64,000 nucleotides of DNA, from the NCBI GenBank assembly GCA_963691815.1, contig OY829659.1:28376170-28440169 (forward strand), given 5' to 3'. This DNA comes from Echiichthys vipera. Its lineage: Eukaryota > Chordata > Actinopteri > Perciformes > Trachinidae. Both the position numbers and the translations under genes were made by a program. Under the pieces are notes generated by a model. That model was not told the DNA's origin, did no database searches, and worked only from the letters and a program-made list of their open reading frames with translations. Numbering within the stretch: the first letter of the stretch is position 1; each line of letters starts with the position of its first letter. Shown in pieces: positions 21,900 through 34,302 of this stretch.

Positions 21900-24305
21900 G
21901 GGTCCGTTTCACAAAGCAGGTTCAACAAACTCTGAGTCTAACCCTGAACTCTGAGTTGATCTACTCTTAGATAGGAAACTCTGAGTTTTCAACTCGGAGT
22001 AGTTTCACCTGGAGTTAAGCGCGTGCACCACAAGTATAAAAAGACAGCATCAATGTTCTATTAATTAACCAAGCCTATTTAAACTAAGACAGACTTCTAC
22101 TCAGCCAACAGAAAGAAAGCAGATTCCCATAAAATGGGTGGTGGCCAAGCACCGTCACCTCTAACGAAGGCTGGTAAGCCACTTGCACAAGTATCCATCA
22201 GATGTGGCATCTACCAAGGAGTTGCTCTGTCCCCACTGCTGTTCTGCATAAGTCTGAACCCCCTAAGCAAAATAATCAACAAGAGTGGCTATGGATACCG
22301 CCTCAAGAATGGAGCTACGATCAGTCACCTCCTTTACATGGATGACATCAAGCTGTACGCTAAGAGCAAACGGGACATTGATTCCCTGATCCACACCACC
22401 AGGATCTACAGCACTGACAGTGGGATGCCATTCGGGCTCGAGAAATGTAGTAGGATGGTGACACGGAGAGGCAAGGTATTCCACACCGAAGGGGTTCCAC
22501 TCCGAGAAGGAACAATAGCAGACATGGAGGACAGTTACAAGTACCTTGGAATACCACAGGCAAATGGCAACCTCGAACAGGCAACGAGGAAAGCGGCAAC
22601 TGCCAAATACCTCCAGCGAGTAAGACAAGTCCTAAGAAGCCAGCTCAATGGCAAGAACAAGTCTCGGGCAATAAACAGCTAGGCCCTGCCAGTGATCAGA
22701 TACCCTGCGGGAATAATCAGGTGGTCAAAGGACAAAATACAGACCACAGATGTTAAGACCCGGAAGCTCCTCACCATGCATGGCGGGTTCCATCCCAAAT
22801 CCAGCACCCTGAGAGTGGATGCAAGCCGTAAGGAAGGAGGCCGTGGACTAGTGAGCATGCGAGCCACTATCCAGGATGAAACATCCAAGCTCCATGAATA
22901 CATCAAGGATAAGGCCCCCACGGATGACATACTCAGTGAATGTCTCCATGTCGCCATAGACAATGGCGAGCAAATGAGGAGGTGCTGGAGGAGGAGCCAA
23001 CATGGGAGGACAAGCCCCTACACGGCATGTACCACCGGAACATCACTGAAGTGGCTGATCTCAAGAAGTCCTACCAATGGCTAGAGAGGGCTGGCCTACA
23101 GGACAGCCCTGAGGCACTCATCATGGCTGCACAGGAGCAGGCCCTGTGCACCAGAGAGATAGAGGCCCAGATATACCACACAAGACAAGACCCAAGGTGT
23201 AGGTTGTGCAAAGAGGCACCTGAAACGATCCAACACATAACCGCAGGGTGCAAGATGCTGGCAAGGAAAGCATACATGGAACTGCACAACCAAGTGGCTG
23301 GTATAGTGTACAGACACATCTGTACAGAGTATGGACTGGAAACCCCAAGATTCAAATGGGAAACTCCTCCAAAGGTGGTGGAGAATGAGCGAGCGAAGAT
23401 CCTGTGGGACTTCCAGATACAGACTGACAGGATGGTAATGGCAAACCAACCAGATATTGTGGTGGTGGATAAAGGACAGAGGAAAGCTGTGGTGGTGGAT
23501 GTGGCAATACCAATCGATGGGAATATCCGCAAAAATGAACATGAGAAACTTGAAAAATACCAAGGGTTCAGAGAGGAGCTGGAGAGAGCCTGGAAGGTAA
23601 AGGTGACAGTAGTGCCCGTGGTGATCGGAGCACTAGGGGCAGTGACCCCCAAGCTGGAGGAGTGGTTACAGCAGATTCCCGGAACAACCTCGGACATCTT
23701 GGTCCAGAAAAGTGCAGTGCTCAGGACAGCAAAGATACTGCGCAGAACCCTCAAGCTCCCTGGCCTCTGGTAGAGGACCCGAGCTTAGAGAGAGGGTCAA
23801 CCAGCTGCGCACCCGCAGAGTGTGAGAAGAAATTTTTTTATATATAGAAATGGTACCGCTCTAAGAAATATTTGTCTGGAAATGCAAGAAGCATCTATGC
23901 GTGGTCTGATAATCATCTCCCGACGACTGCTGTACCTACATCCACGGGATCATTATCAAAAGGACATGGCATGGTAGTGAAAATAGTCGCCACCTAATAT
24001 AACTTCTATTAACTTACCTTCTGACTGAATGAATGAGGAAATCAAATACCGTGTGTGGCTGAAAGAGGGCAGAGACAGAGAGAAACCTGAGGTTTTCTGA
24101 GAAAAACCTGGTCCCGACCAGGTTAGGTTCATAGAGGATGTTAACATGGTAACCGACCGAGAGGTTAACTTACCTCTCTCTGTGAAACAGGCTAAAGTTA
24201 CCCCTCTTTCTCTGGTTTGAGTTACCTCCCTTTGTGAAACGGAAAACTCATTTCAGGGTTAACAGACTTAGAGTTTTTACTAAACCTACTTTGTGAAATG
24301 GACCC
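21900..24305. mobile_element. Harbinger-like DNA transposon with nested LINE
   Basis: The left end GGGTCCGTTTCACAAAGCAGGTT is matched in inverse at the right end (CCTACTTTGTGAAATGGACCC). Similarity extends into subterminal blocks about 60 bp long (CTCTGAGTCTAACCCTGA). Both sides are flanked by CTG, consistent with a 3-bp target duplication. No transposase remains; the interior is mostly the R2-type fragment at 22115-23850. The superfamily is inferred from TSD length only. Confidence 0.72.
22115..23850 (+). pseudogene. R2-superclade LINE fragment (RT C-terminus, zinc finger, restriction-like endonuclease)
   Basis: Frame 22134-22682 starts inside RT. It holds GIYQGVALSPLLFCISLNPL and LLYMDDIKLYAKS with the catalytic DD. 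An in-frame TAG at 22680 precedes ALPVIRYPAGIIRWSKDKI. After a frame change near 22960 the frame to 23773 carries CRLCKEAPETIQHITAGC (a CCHC finger), then QPDIVVVDKGQRKAVVVDVA, the PD-(D/E)XK-type restriction-like endonuclease core. The tail before the T-rich end (LPGLW, about 23770) is well conserved. The layout identifies the R2/R4/Hero/NeSL group; I cannot choose the clade. The 5' end is truncated and the copy has a stop and a frameshift. Confidence 0.82.
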
Positions 24306-25662
24306 CTGGTTAAGTTGAAAGCCTGAGTTACCATGGTGATACAGCCACACTATTAGAAAGCGACTATTGTCTCTGTGTCAATCTTTTGGCTCAGTGAGAG
24401 TGGTGAGTGAATCAACTCATTGCAATCAGGTGTGTGTGGGGCACTGATTGGCATTGATAAAGCCCGAGTTTGGGGAGGCTTCATATACCCTGAGTCTCCA
24501 GTGCTCTGAGTTGAAACATTATCTCACCATCAGAGGGAGAGCTTCTTCCTGTGGCTTCTCAAGTTGTTGGTGTATCTCTAAGCACCAACTCAGAACTTTG
24601 CGTTTATTTGTTGGCATTTGCCTGTTTCCCAGTGTCTAACTTGGGGTGTGTGGAAGAGAGTAAGGCTTTATCAGTGTGTGTGTGTGCAACAAGAACAGGA
24701 AATAGAGGCCAATAAGATCACATCCTGCATATAACAGAACTATTTATGGGCATGTTTTGATGATGTTCTGGACACACAGAAACACTGGGAGAGCTTGGGT
24801 GGTGATGGCCAGTAATAGGAGTGTATATATGAAATCATGGGGCGTGTCAACACACAGACATCAGTATAAAGTGAGAGACTGGTAGGAGACATTTTGGAAT
24901 TTGTCTGACGAAGGTGTAGTGAGAGCTCCTGTCAATTTGTGTTAATAAAATTCCCCCTTGGCGGCTGAGACGATCTCTGCTGACTGATTTGTAGATCTTT
25001 CTATTTTTATAATACATCGTTCTGCAATAGGTGCTGAAGAGTTTGTTGTGACTCCAGCCTTTTGGGTTATCAAAGGTCCGCCTTTGCCTTTTATTTTGTG
25101 TTTTCTGCGTCTCCTGGACAATTTTGGTTTCGTGGCAGCGGTGGTTGAGTTTATCTTCTTGGTGTTTTTTTTCTCCTTTCGTATCTATCGCTATTGCAAT
25201 TTTGTAGTTATCCCTCTGGGGTTACTTAGAGACACCCCTGGGTCTGCACCTGCGTCCCAACCCCTCCACCTTCCTGATAGTGTCACAGCTGACCAAGGCT
25301 TTGAGCGCAACATACCTCGCCAACCCACTAATCCAGCTTTGTAGTACACCCACAGACTGTAAGACTGTTACTAATAAGAGCCAGCAGCGGGTCCCAATTT
25401 TACGTATCGAACTATTATGAGTCGGCAGAGAAACATTTAAGGAAAATGAGTACACCATGTATGTGATTGTTGGCAGTTGATTGTTGTTGGCAGTAGTGAC
25501 CTATGTGCTCCTACATGTCTGCAATGTGTAACAGAGAGACAGAGTGTAAATGTGGGCATATGCGTGTTTATATCAGTCAGCGAGCGGCTCATCCATGCCC
25601 TGGCACTCAAGGACACAACTCCCCTGAGGGTATTCATAGTGACCAGCTGAGACCCAGCATGC
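24306..25662. other. dlg2 intron, possible LTR-like stretch near 24650-25160
   Basis: No gene seen. The block with GTTAATAAAATTCCCCC (about 24940) followed by TCGTGGCAGCGGTGG (about 25130) is reminiscent of an LTR end and primer site, but no partner copy is present. Confidence 0.3.
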
Positions 25663-25696
25663 GCACACACAGATACACACACAGACACACACACAG

Positions 25697-25781
<85 letters not shown>
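25663..25781. repeat. (CA)n microsatellite
   Basis: About 50 CA units with several interruptions in the first third. Confidence 0.97.
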
Positions 25782-25784
<3 letters not shown>

Positions 25785-28479
25785 GGGAAGCAGAGCGAAA
25801 AGCTCTGCATACTTAGCAGTAGAACAATATTTTCGTTAAAACTTGAAAATGTTTTTATTTTTAATTTCAATACCAACACATATATTCTGTTTTATATAGA
25901 ACTGGTGATCACTAAATGAACAACAGCCAATAATAATAAAAATCTCTACATTGTGAAAAAAGTCTGATTTAAGCTTGAATAAATATAACTTGAGAAATTG
26001 TATCATATAGGTTAATAGAAATCTTTGAGAAATAAAATGCTAGGGTTATTGTTGGTTTAGTCCTGACTACATCCATGCTTTTATCTCTCCACAACAACAG
26101 ACTCCACAAGAAACACTTAAAATGCTCCAAGCAGTCCCTTAAGCCGAGCCAATGCATTAAATATGCTTAGTGCTCTTCTACAGCATCCCACAGCAGCGAC
26201 AGGAAGTGTGTCTGGTTTTTATAATTTTATAGAAAACCAAATCCTTATCAGTCCTCCTTCCTCTCCGAGATTAGACTCCCCCTCCAACCATAATGCATTA
26301 GTCTTGCTGCCCACCTTGGAATGAGTGACCATCAATTAGGCTAAGTGTGATTTATGCTCAGCCGGTTCTTTTGCTCTCTGCTCCAGATTGATGCTGTGCA
26401 TGCATTAGGCTCCTCTCTCTGACAGTAATGCTCCAGAGCTGCAGCTTGGAAAAAGAACAGGAACTGGCCGGAAACGAAAACCAGCATTTTCCATCACTGC
26501 TACTTTAAAGAAAAAAAAATGAATTACTGCTCTGTGGTTGTATGCCTCCACCAATCAGTCGAGTGGAGGCGAGTTGCAGTTTACATCCAAACTGTCCAGA
26601 CTTACATGATATATGCAGTGGAGACATTAGGTGCGTTTCCACCAGTGTTGTGCCTGAACGCATTCATTGAATGATAGTTCATGAACACGTTCATATTTGG
26701 GGCGAACGTGAACTGAACATACTGTATTTCTGCCTGATGAAGGTTACAGTTCATTTATTTCACATGCGAGTAACAGCAGTAAGCTTGTGAGTAAGGTTTT
26801 TTCCAAACTGCAGTTAGCTCTCTGGCTACCATTAGTACCACTTCTGCTTCTTCTTCTCCTCCGGTAAAACACGGCATATTTTATCTTATGAACTCCTGCC
26901 TTGTCTAGAAATATCTAATAAACAATGATGCATGCACACGGATAAAATATCAACACATTTCCACAATCCATTTCTTATGGCTGTAATTACAGGGGAACAT
27001 AATGCTGCTTCTTGGACAACATCAAAGACCTGTTCTGTGAACATGGTCAGGGATTCAGAGATGAAAGGGAGTGCATTTACTGCCACCTGAAACCAGAAAA
27101 AGTCCAACAAATGTTCCAAGAGGCCAGACTGTTCAATTCAAGCTGTGGCTCTCCAGTAAGAGTGTTCACGTTTATAAAGTAAGCCTTCACTGCTGTAGAG
27201 TGATGAATGAGCTCAGGTGTGTCACTTGTGTCACTTGTGTGATCTGAGGGACTGTATCCACACCCCCTCATTTCGTTTAATAATCATTTTACAGATGGTG
27301 GGTCACCATTAAGCAATACAGAAGAGGGATTTAGTGTGAAGACCAGAGCTCAGTTAGTGTTTTTGCTGCAGAGTACTAAAGGTTTACTGTTATGGTTTTT
27401 AATTGGAGAGTGCAACTATAAAAAAAAAAAAATGTGTTGTTACTCTTGAAATTAAACAAACAGAAGTTTCATTTGTGTGATTTCTAATTATTGTTTATAT
27501 ACATGCTACTTGAAAAATAGTTGAAAAAAGAATGATCATTTGTTAATATAGGTATCAGCAAGATGAACTGACAAGAGGAGTTTCTGCAGGGCTCCCCTGA
27601 GAACCATTAGAACAGTGCTGGCCACAAGCTTTAGTCCTTTTTTGTTGTTGTTGTTTTCCTCCTTCTTGAATTACTTTATTTTTGCCATAAGTCGTAGTTT
27701 TTTTTAATTTTTTTTTGTACTTTAGCTATCTTCTTATGTTATATGTTGTTTGGTTGGTTATTGTGGCTGTGTCTGACGTGGGTTGTTGGGAGGGATGGCG
27801 GAATTCATGTTGGGGTTTTTGTGTTTTTGTCTCTTTTCTTCTGCACTTTACTGTACGGCTGTAATGCTTTTCCCTGTGTACTCCCTGTGTCCCTGGGGAA
27901 AAAATGAAATTATGACATTATACTGTTATTTCTTCAAACCTAAGCTCCGGTCTGCTCTCTCCTACCACACGTCACATCCCGCTGAGAGCTACATCCAATC
28001 AGCAACCGGCTTCTCTCAGGGTTTGAGCTTATTTCTTCCATTTGTTTAATGTTTTCTCTAAAAGGAACTAATAACTAGTACGGTTAAAGTAATCAATAAG
28101 CAGTATTGGATAAAGTAATAGTATTGTTGGTACCCATCCCTACTCATTTCCATATATGTTTATAGTAAAATGTAGTATTTAGTACTACATTTTCATTGTC
28201 ATCCCGTTTTTATCTTTCCACTTGTCACTTCTTATTTCTCTTTCTATTCTATTAATGCATTTTTACCTTATTATAACCTAGAATTGTCATCTAATCTTAT
28301 TATTGTGTTTTTACTTATTAACCTATTTATCTTATTTTATCTTTGGTATATTTATTGCCGAGTTGACCTGTTCTCTTGTCAAGTAGATTTCTTTGTACTG
28401 TGTTAATCTACATATAACTAATAATACTGAAACTTGATCTCTAATCAGAAGCTTGCGTGGGGCAGTGTGAGTGACTGAC
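25782..28479. other. dlg2 intron, no clear gene
   Basis: At 26640-26720 a stretch with TGTTGTGCCTGAACGC and GTTCATGAACACGTTC suggests a hAT-type fragment. Otherwise nothing recognised. Confidence 0.45.
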
Positions 28480-28604
28480 CTCAGTCGTCCATCCTCTGCT
28501 GCAGCTCCTCCAGGGATGATCTTGGTGATGAAGATGCCGGGGTCGTCACCGATGTGTGGGTTATCTGTCCCTCCAGCAATGCTGAAGCCCAACCCTGAGT
28601 TACC
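28480..28604 (-). CDS. dlg2: dlg2 exon, first half of PDZ1
   Basis: This 125-nt exon encodes PDZ1 from GNSGLGFSIAGG through GGAAAEDGRL plus two bases of an Arg codon. The GLGF carboxylate-binding loop is intact. Acceptor is TTGCCGCAG| and donor CTGAG|GTCAGT, and the split Arg codon (AG|G) is completed in the exon at 20799. PDZ1 of PSD-93 binds the C-terminal tails of NMDA-receptor GluN2 subunits and Shaker-type potassium channels under the postsynaptic membrane. The TDNPHIGDDPGIFITKI stretch reads as DLG2, which has PGIFITKIIPGGAAAEDG. Confidence 0.97.
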
Positions 28605-29829
28605 CTGCGGCAATGGAAATCAGTCAGTGACAAAAAGTTGTCTGCAGGTAGGCTTATTCTGTATGTAGTGTGCCAAAATGCCAAAAACTGCATGTATAAA
28701 CCACTAAAATTCTGATGCCGTGTCCGGTTTCCTCGATGCACACATTGTACATTAACTACAGCCTCTTTTCTTAAATATTTATATAAAGCAGTGGTTCCCA
28801 ACCTTTTTGTGTGTGACAGCCCTATCAAATGAGCACCCTTCATCAACACTGCTGTCATGTTCCAAATGTACCACTGGTCGGGAGTCACTGATGCACAAAA
28901 TGAAATAAAGCAATGTATGAAGTATGAATGTTATAAACAATAATTTTCCATATGTTGATCCGCCCATGCTTAAGTAAACAGTATGACTTTATAGTGTCAC
29001 TGCTCTCACTAGGATTACAAAGTGTTCAGTTTCCCATTAGTAAATGGCTCCGGCAGTCTAGAGTTAATCTGACTCTTTTTTATCAGGAGATACTATGAAA
29101 TATTGTATTTATAAGTGACCAGCGGCATCACACCATTTCTTTCAGAGCAGGAGCTGTACTCTGTCAGCCTACTAATACAAACTTTGTAAAATCCCCTAGA
29201 AGTCAAGCTTTGATTAAGTTGTTAGCTGATGGGAATAGCAACTTCTCTTGATTACAAACCCCACTGAGTGTCCCTGCAGGGCCTTTCAGCCTGGCACACT
29301 GAATTAAAAAACATTATTCAGGTCTCCAGGGCAACGACTTGAGAGGACCAGACACAGGCCTGCCTATGCTCAGAGACTAAACATGATGGTTTTGGCCATC
29401 ATCTGATGGCCGATGATAAATATGGATGTCCTGGAGTATGGATGGAGGCTGACTACTGTCTAGCCCAAGTTAGGAGAGGTGTAAAATGAGACTTCAGAAC
29501 TTCTGATAAGCCTTGTTAAATTTAGGTGTCATGATCACTTTCATGATGTTTATAAAACAAGTTATTTTAGGTCAGGAGTTGTGTAGAATTAAACCCCTTC
29601 TCATTCCAAATCGTCCCATACAGCTGTTTTGTCAGGGCCTTTTGGCGTCACTTGTCAACTCACTTGGTAGTCCTGTGTCTAAACCTGTAAGGCTCCACTA
29701 TAGTTGCCGTTTAAACATGTGGTTAACTATGTAGTGAGGTTTAGGCAACAAAACCCCTTTCTAAGAATTAGAAAAATGTGGGTGGGTAACCCTACAGTAA
29801 GTTTATTTATAAAGTAAATACAGTGGTGC
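28605..29829. other. dlg2 intron, no recognised feature
   Basis: Non-coding intron sequence upstream of the PDZ1 exon. Confidence 0.55.
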
Positions 29830-32210
29830 ACAGGACATGATCGGGACATGGACTGCATCCTCCAGAGGAAGGGATCCAAGTCTGGTGTTTATTTGCACAA
29901 GGGTGCTTTGTACTTCGGCATCAAATGGTGAAAAAGTCCACAATGAGCTCCTTGATCTTTTGATGTTATGGGGCAGGTTTTTGTCTGCACACCACGCTGC
30001 TAGGAGTAGGACCTCCTCCTTGTAGGCTGGGTCATCATCGCTGATGAGGCCAATCAGCGTTGTGTCAACTGCAAACTTGATGATGGTGCTGGAACCATGA
30101 ACAGGTGAGCAGTTGTAGTTGAAGAGGGAGTAGTAGGGCTTAACACACAGCCCTGTGGTAAAATGGTGCTCAGGATGAGGGTTGAGGTGGTGCGGTGTTT
30201 GTTGGTTAGAAAGTCTAGTAAGCAGTTACAGAGGGAGGGGTTGATGCCCAGGTCATTCAATTTGGTGATCAGTTTTGAACAGGTGATGGTGTTGAATGCT
30301 GAGCTAAAGTCGATAAACCGCATTCTCACTTAGTTGTTCCTGTGGTCGGGGTGGGATAGGGTGGAGTGAAGGGCTGCCGTGGTGGCATTCTCCGTACTCC
30401 TGTTCTGGCAGTAGGCTAACTGGTGGGGGTCCAGTGTAGGAGTTAAGCAGCTTTTGATGTGAGCCAGGACCAGCCTCTCAAAGCACTTTGTGATTATGGA
30501 GGTGAGTGCAACTGGGGACAGCTGCTTGGGCAAGTGACAGGTTGGAGATGTCAGTAAAGATTCCTGTCAGTAAAGATGCCTGTCAGCTGCGCAACACAGG
30601 CCTTGGGGATCCGCCCAGGGATGCCGTCAGGGCGAGCAGCCTTTCGTGCATTAGTCATAAAAGTAGTTAAGCTCCTCAAGGAAGGAGGCGTCACTGAATG
30701 TGGGGGTGGGTTTATAATGTGTGATGGCCTGAATGCCTTGCCACAAGCGTCAGGGGTTGGAGCTGTGCTTGAAGTGCTCCTCAATCCGTAGCTTGTAGCT
30801 GTACTTGGCCTTCTTGATGCCGCTCTTCGGTTAGCCCTGAATGAACTGTAGGCCCGAGCATCGCCTGACCTGAAAGCGGTGTTGCGTGCCTTCAGTAGTA
30901 GTTGGAGTCTGTTCATCCATGGTTTCTGATTTGGGAATGTGGAAATCCTTTTGAGGGTGGTGACACTGTTAATGTTGGAGTTGATAATGTCCTAAACAGA
31001 GGCGGTATAAGAGTCAATGTCTGTGTGGGAGTTAAGAGTCAGTCTGTGTTTTCGAAACTATACCGAAGTGTAGAGTTTGCCCCCTCAGGTAAAACTGTTC
31101 TTACTGTGGGTTTTACATGTTTGATGGTGGAGAGTGCTTGGGGAGCAGGAACAATGAGGGGTGATCACTTTCCAAAGTGTGGGAGGGGTTGACTTTGTAA
31201 GCCTCAACTATGTTTGTAGTTTGTCTAGTGATGAGACCTTCAGCCCACGAGACGAGACTAGACGATACATGATACTGAGTTCACAGGAATGAGACTAAAT
31301 TTTAACACTATTTTAAACTTTCAAAGTTTTCTTGATTTCGATTTCTGCGGTGGTGCTGCAGGTGTCATTGCATAGTGCTACTGTTGTAGCCTATGGTACT
31401 CATGCCGGTAAAGTATACCTCTACCCAGGGCCACTGTGAGGCGGGGGGCCTCACTGTCCAAAATGGCCCCACCCTCCCCACACAGTCACTGTCTGCTCCA
31501 CACAGCGTGTTCAGCCGGGAGATCGAGGAGGAGAACGCCCCCTGAAAAAGGTTCTGATACCAATCCAAAGACTCCAAAGACTCATAATTATCTTGAGACC
31601 CTCTTACAAAAAAATGTAGGTGGGCATGAGTTTAGACCTTACCAAAATTCAGTTATGGGCAGGAGAAGGAGGGTAAAAAGAGCCGTAGTTAGACACAATC
31701 AGCAGCTTAGGTCCTGTCTCTGTAAAGGCCCAGTGCAAGGCTCCAGCAGCGACACAACTCTGCTGCTCAACTTTTTGTGCTATATGGCCGATGTTTTTTC
31801 GTTGTTTTTCGTGTTGTTTTGTGCTTGGCACTCAGGCATGGACTCTGCAACGCGAAGGTTTCTTCATCCGGTAAGTCCTCTAGCATTCAGCAGAGCCAAA
31901 AATGGCAGGGTCCTTAAGGGAGCCTCCGCCACTGAGCAGCTTTCCATTGGAATGAATGGGTGCCATTTTTCCCATCCGCTGTCCATTCTTTTTCTACGTA
32001 TGATCACGAATGCACCCCTTTAGCTCAATGGTGCTTTCAGCAAAGGTGCTGTTGAGTCTTGTTTCCATGAAAATCATGTTGTTGCAGTCAATAATCCAAT
32101 TGTGTGAGGTAGTCCGCAGCCAAAGTTCGTCCATTTCATTTGCCAGAGATCGTACGTTGACAAGGATAAGCTGGGAATTGATAGCCTGTGCGGAGTTAGC
32201 TTTAACCTAG
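29830..32210 (-). mobile_element. CR1/Rex1-like LINE, degenerate
   Basis: On the minus strand an endonuclease start near 32205-32000 reads ILVNVRSL, then DELWLRTTSHNWIIDCNNMI (family form NVRSLANKMDELRL). RT blocks follow at lower coordinates: ARPDGIPGRIPKACVAQL (30650-30580), a PVALTSIITKCFERLVLAHI block (30520-30460), FIDFSSAFNTI with the motif A Asp (30320-30290) and LPQGCVLSP (30155). A further stretch reads as TLIGLISDDDPAYKEEVLLL (30060-29990). Stops and frame changes are frequent, and the stretch 31200-31990 is unrelated to the LINE. Assignment to CR1/Rex1 is by resemblance. Confidence 0.72.
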
Positions 32211-32639
32211 CCCTTAGGCCACCTCAGCATGTAAATGGTGTTTACGTTCCTGGTGCCATCTGTTCGCGCTTCCGGTCTGCTGAGCTGGGTTGGTGCGCTC
32301 CGCTGACAGAATTGCAGGAGCCGATGTTCAGAAGTTAATGTTGGCTGTATGATATGTTCGCAGGACTGTACTGAGTGAACAGACTTGAAATCCTTCAATT
32401 CAATTCAGTCATTTAAATCTATTCCAGACATTAGCCCATGATATCCACATTCAAACATTTCGAGACTACCGAGCACAGATCCTCTCATGAGGCAGTATGG
32501 ATGTTTTGACCTCCCTCTTTCACTACCTTGCATCTTGTCTTAAAGCCTTTAGGAGATCACTTCATGGCACCACAGTGTTGATGCATGTTCTTATACCGTC
32601 TGAGGTTAAACACAGCTGTTGGGGATGTGTGATACTGAC

Positions 32640-32690
32640 CCGCTCAAGGGTGATTTCCTCAAACTCGTACTCAATTTCTGTACCGTTGAC
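32640..32690 (-). CDS. dlg2: dlg2 exon, segment leading into PDZ1
   Basis: This 51-nt exon encodes VNGTEIEYEFEEITLER, with acceptor TTTGCTCAG| and donor |GTCAGT. Both ends are phase 0. The EIEYEFEEITLER segment is the first strand of PDZ1; its wording is that of DLG2 rather than DLG4, which has DYEYEEITLER as I recall. It continues in frame into GNSGLGF in the exon at 28604. Confidence 0.94.
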
Positions 32691-32954
32691 CTGAGCAAAG
32701 AGAAAGAAGATTGAGCCAAGACATTCTCTCCATGTATTAGTCCTTTTAAACATTGCTTAAAAATTAAAATAAATGTAAGTGATGCTGAATAATCACATTG
32801 AAGTAGCCTTTATTCATAGAGGAAGATGTAAAGCGTTCTACACTAAGGCCAACTTTGCATTCAAACTGAACAGAGGCTGACAGGTGTTTTCCAGGTGCCA
32901 ACTCAAGTTAAACAATTCAAGGTGATGGTTAATCAACATTTGCTATTTCTGCTA

Positions 32955-33594
32955 CAGTCAGTTCATTTACATGCAGCTTAAAAACCTGATTATATTTGGA
33001 TTAAGGCAATACTCCAGTTCCTAAAACACCAGGTGAACTCCATACCCTGGGAGAAATCGACGTTTTCATAACCCGGTTAACAGACCTAGATAACTGCTTT
33101 AGTAACACCAGTATTTGTGCATGTAAACAGCGTACTTGGACTATTATGGGGGCACAAGTCTGCGCAAGCTCCGTGGGTTATAACTGACCCCCCTTGTGGT
33201 AGGGGCTTTTTATCCGGAAATAGAATAAACCAGGAAGCAACGGCGCCGAAAACAATGTGAAAAAAACACAAGCTTTACCTTTAAACTGAGGGAGGACTTT
33301 GCCATGGCAACTAACATTACTACCAAGAAGACCTGATTTTGTCGTAATCCTGTCCAAAAGCCCCCCCACCCCCCTCGTGATTTTGACAAAGGTCAACCGG
33401 GAGAAAAAGCCGTAGTCAGACCAGCTGTATGCTGCCAGAGCGCCACCTACTGTACCAGAAGTGGAGTTACTCCTGACGTTCTTCCCATTCTTTCCCTTTT
33501 GGGTTTGCGAGGGGAATTTCAATAAGCTGATTATTCCCTTAACCGGGGCAAAACCCTACTCCGTCTACTGCTCAGTATGTAAATGCACTGACTG
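32955..33594. mobile_element. MITE with TTTACATGCA inverted ends (copy 2 or composite)
   Basis: The left end CAGTCAGTTCATTTACATGC is matched inversely by the right end (GTATGTAAATGCACTGACTG). It shares the GCGCCACCTACTGTAC block with copy 1, in inverse orientation. At 640 bp it is twice as long and contains an internal GCATGTAAACAG end at about 33120, so it may be two copies side by side. Confidence 0.7.
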
Positions 33595-34257
33595 AGGTTA
33601 GCTGCAGAGGAGTCGGTCTCATCTTGCATTTCACTGAGAAGATTAATTAGCAGTGAGCACTTCCGTCAGTATGCATTCATACAGAAGAAGCAAATCAGCA
33701 TATGAGACACTGCATATCATATTCCCAGTTGGACATTATCTTTGAGCAGCATCATATGTAATTATCAGAACTTCCTATGTAGAAGCAAGCAAGACCTGAA
33801 GAGTACATACATACAAGTTGTCTGGCTGGCAAAAAAGACTGTAGCTGAGGCAAAATATCCTGTCCTCATTTCTTCACAAATTAGAGAACCAACTGTAAAC
33901 ATAACCTCCAACTGTGACAACTTAATCATGAAAAACTCACCACCACTTGAAGTCCAGTTTATTAATCTAGCTTCAATTATTCGTTTTGATTTCAAATACT
34001 TTGCTAAAATACTAAAGGTGAAGGGAGTCTTGTGCTGGCCATTTATCTTTCACAAACATCAATAATTCAGCACTGCAACCTCATTTATTACTAAGATAAG
34101 TTACAGGATCAAAATATACCCATGCAGCACAGTTCTACTGAGGATTTTTTTTGAATGGGCTTCTACTGAAGTGTGTTTAATCTGCTGGAGGTATTGATTT
34201 TTTCTACTAAAAAAGACTAATAGGGACATTACAAAATAGAGAGAAATTTAAACTCAC
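33595..34257. other. dlg2 intron, no recognised feature
   Basis: Non-coding intron sequence between the 34258 exon and the MITE. Confidence 0.55.
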
Positions 34258-34302
34258 ATAAGGAACTGACTCTGTGTTGACGATTATCGGGGCAGGGCTG
34301 GC
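34258..34302 (-). CDS. dlg2: dlg2 exon, linker before PDZ1
   Basis: This 45-nt exon encodes ASPAPIIVNTESVPY. It is bounded by the acceptor CTCTCTTACAG| and the donor |GTGAGT, both close to consensus. Both ends are phase 0, so it joins directly to the exon at 32690. The peptide closely matches the DLG2 segment just before PDZ1, at the point where the alternative N-termini of the protein converge on a common body. The exon is short but its two splice sites and the in-frame join to the next exon support it well. Confidence 0.87.

Noticed and set aside
24900..24935. Second hammerhead (CTGACGA at about 24907)
   Set aside because: The CTGANGA core is present, but no stem II followed by GAAA is found downstream.
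24650..25160. LTR with primer site TGGCAGCGGTGG
   Set aside because: Suggestive ending only; no second LTR, target duplication or coding part, so it is listed just as a possibility within the intron entry.
26880..27280. Minus-strand frames as a gene fragment
   Set aside because: No recognisable domain and no paired splice sites.
30040..30070. Hammerhead-like CTGATGAGGCC
   Set aside because: No GAAA block after a hairpin; the site is inside LINE RT sequence.
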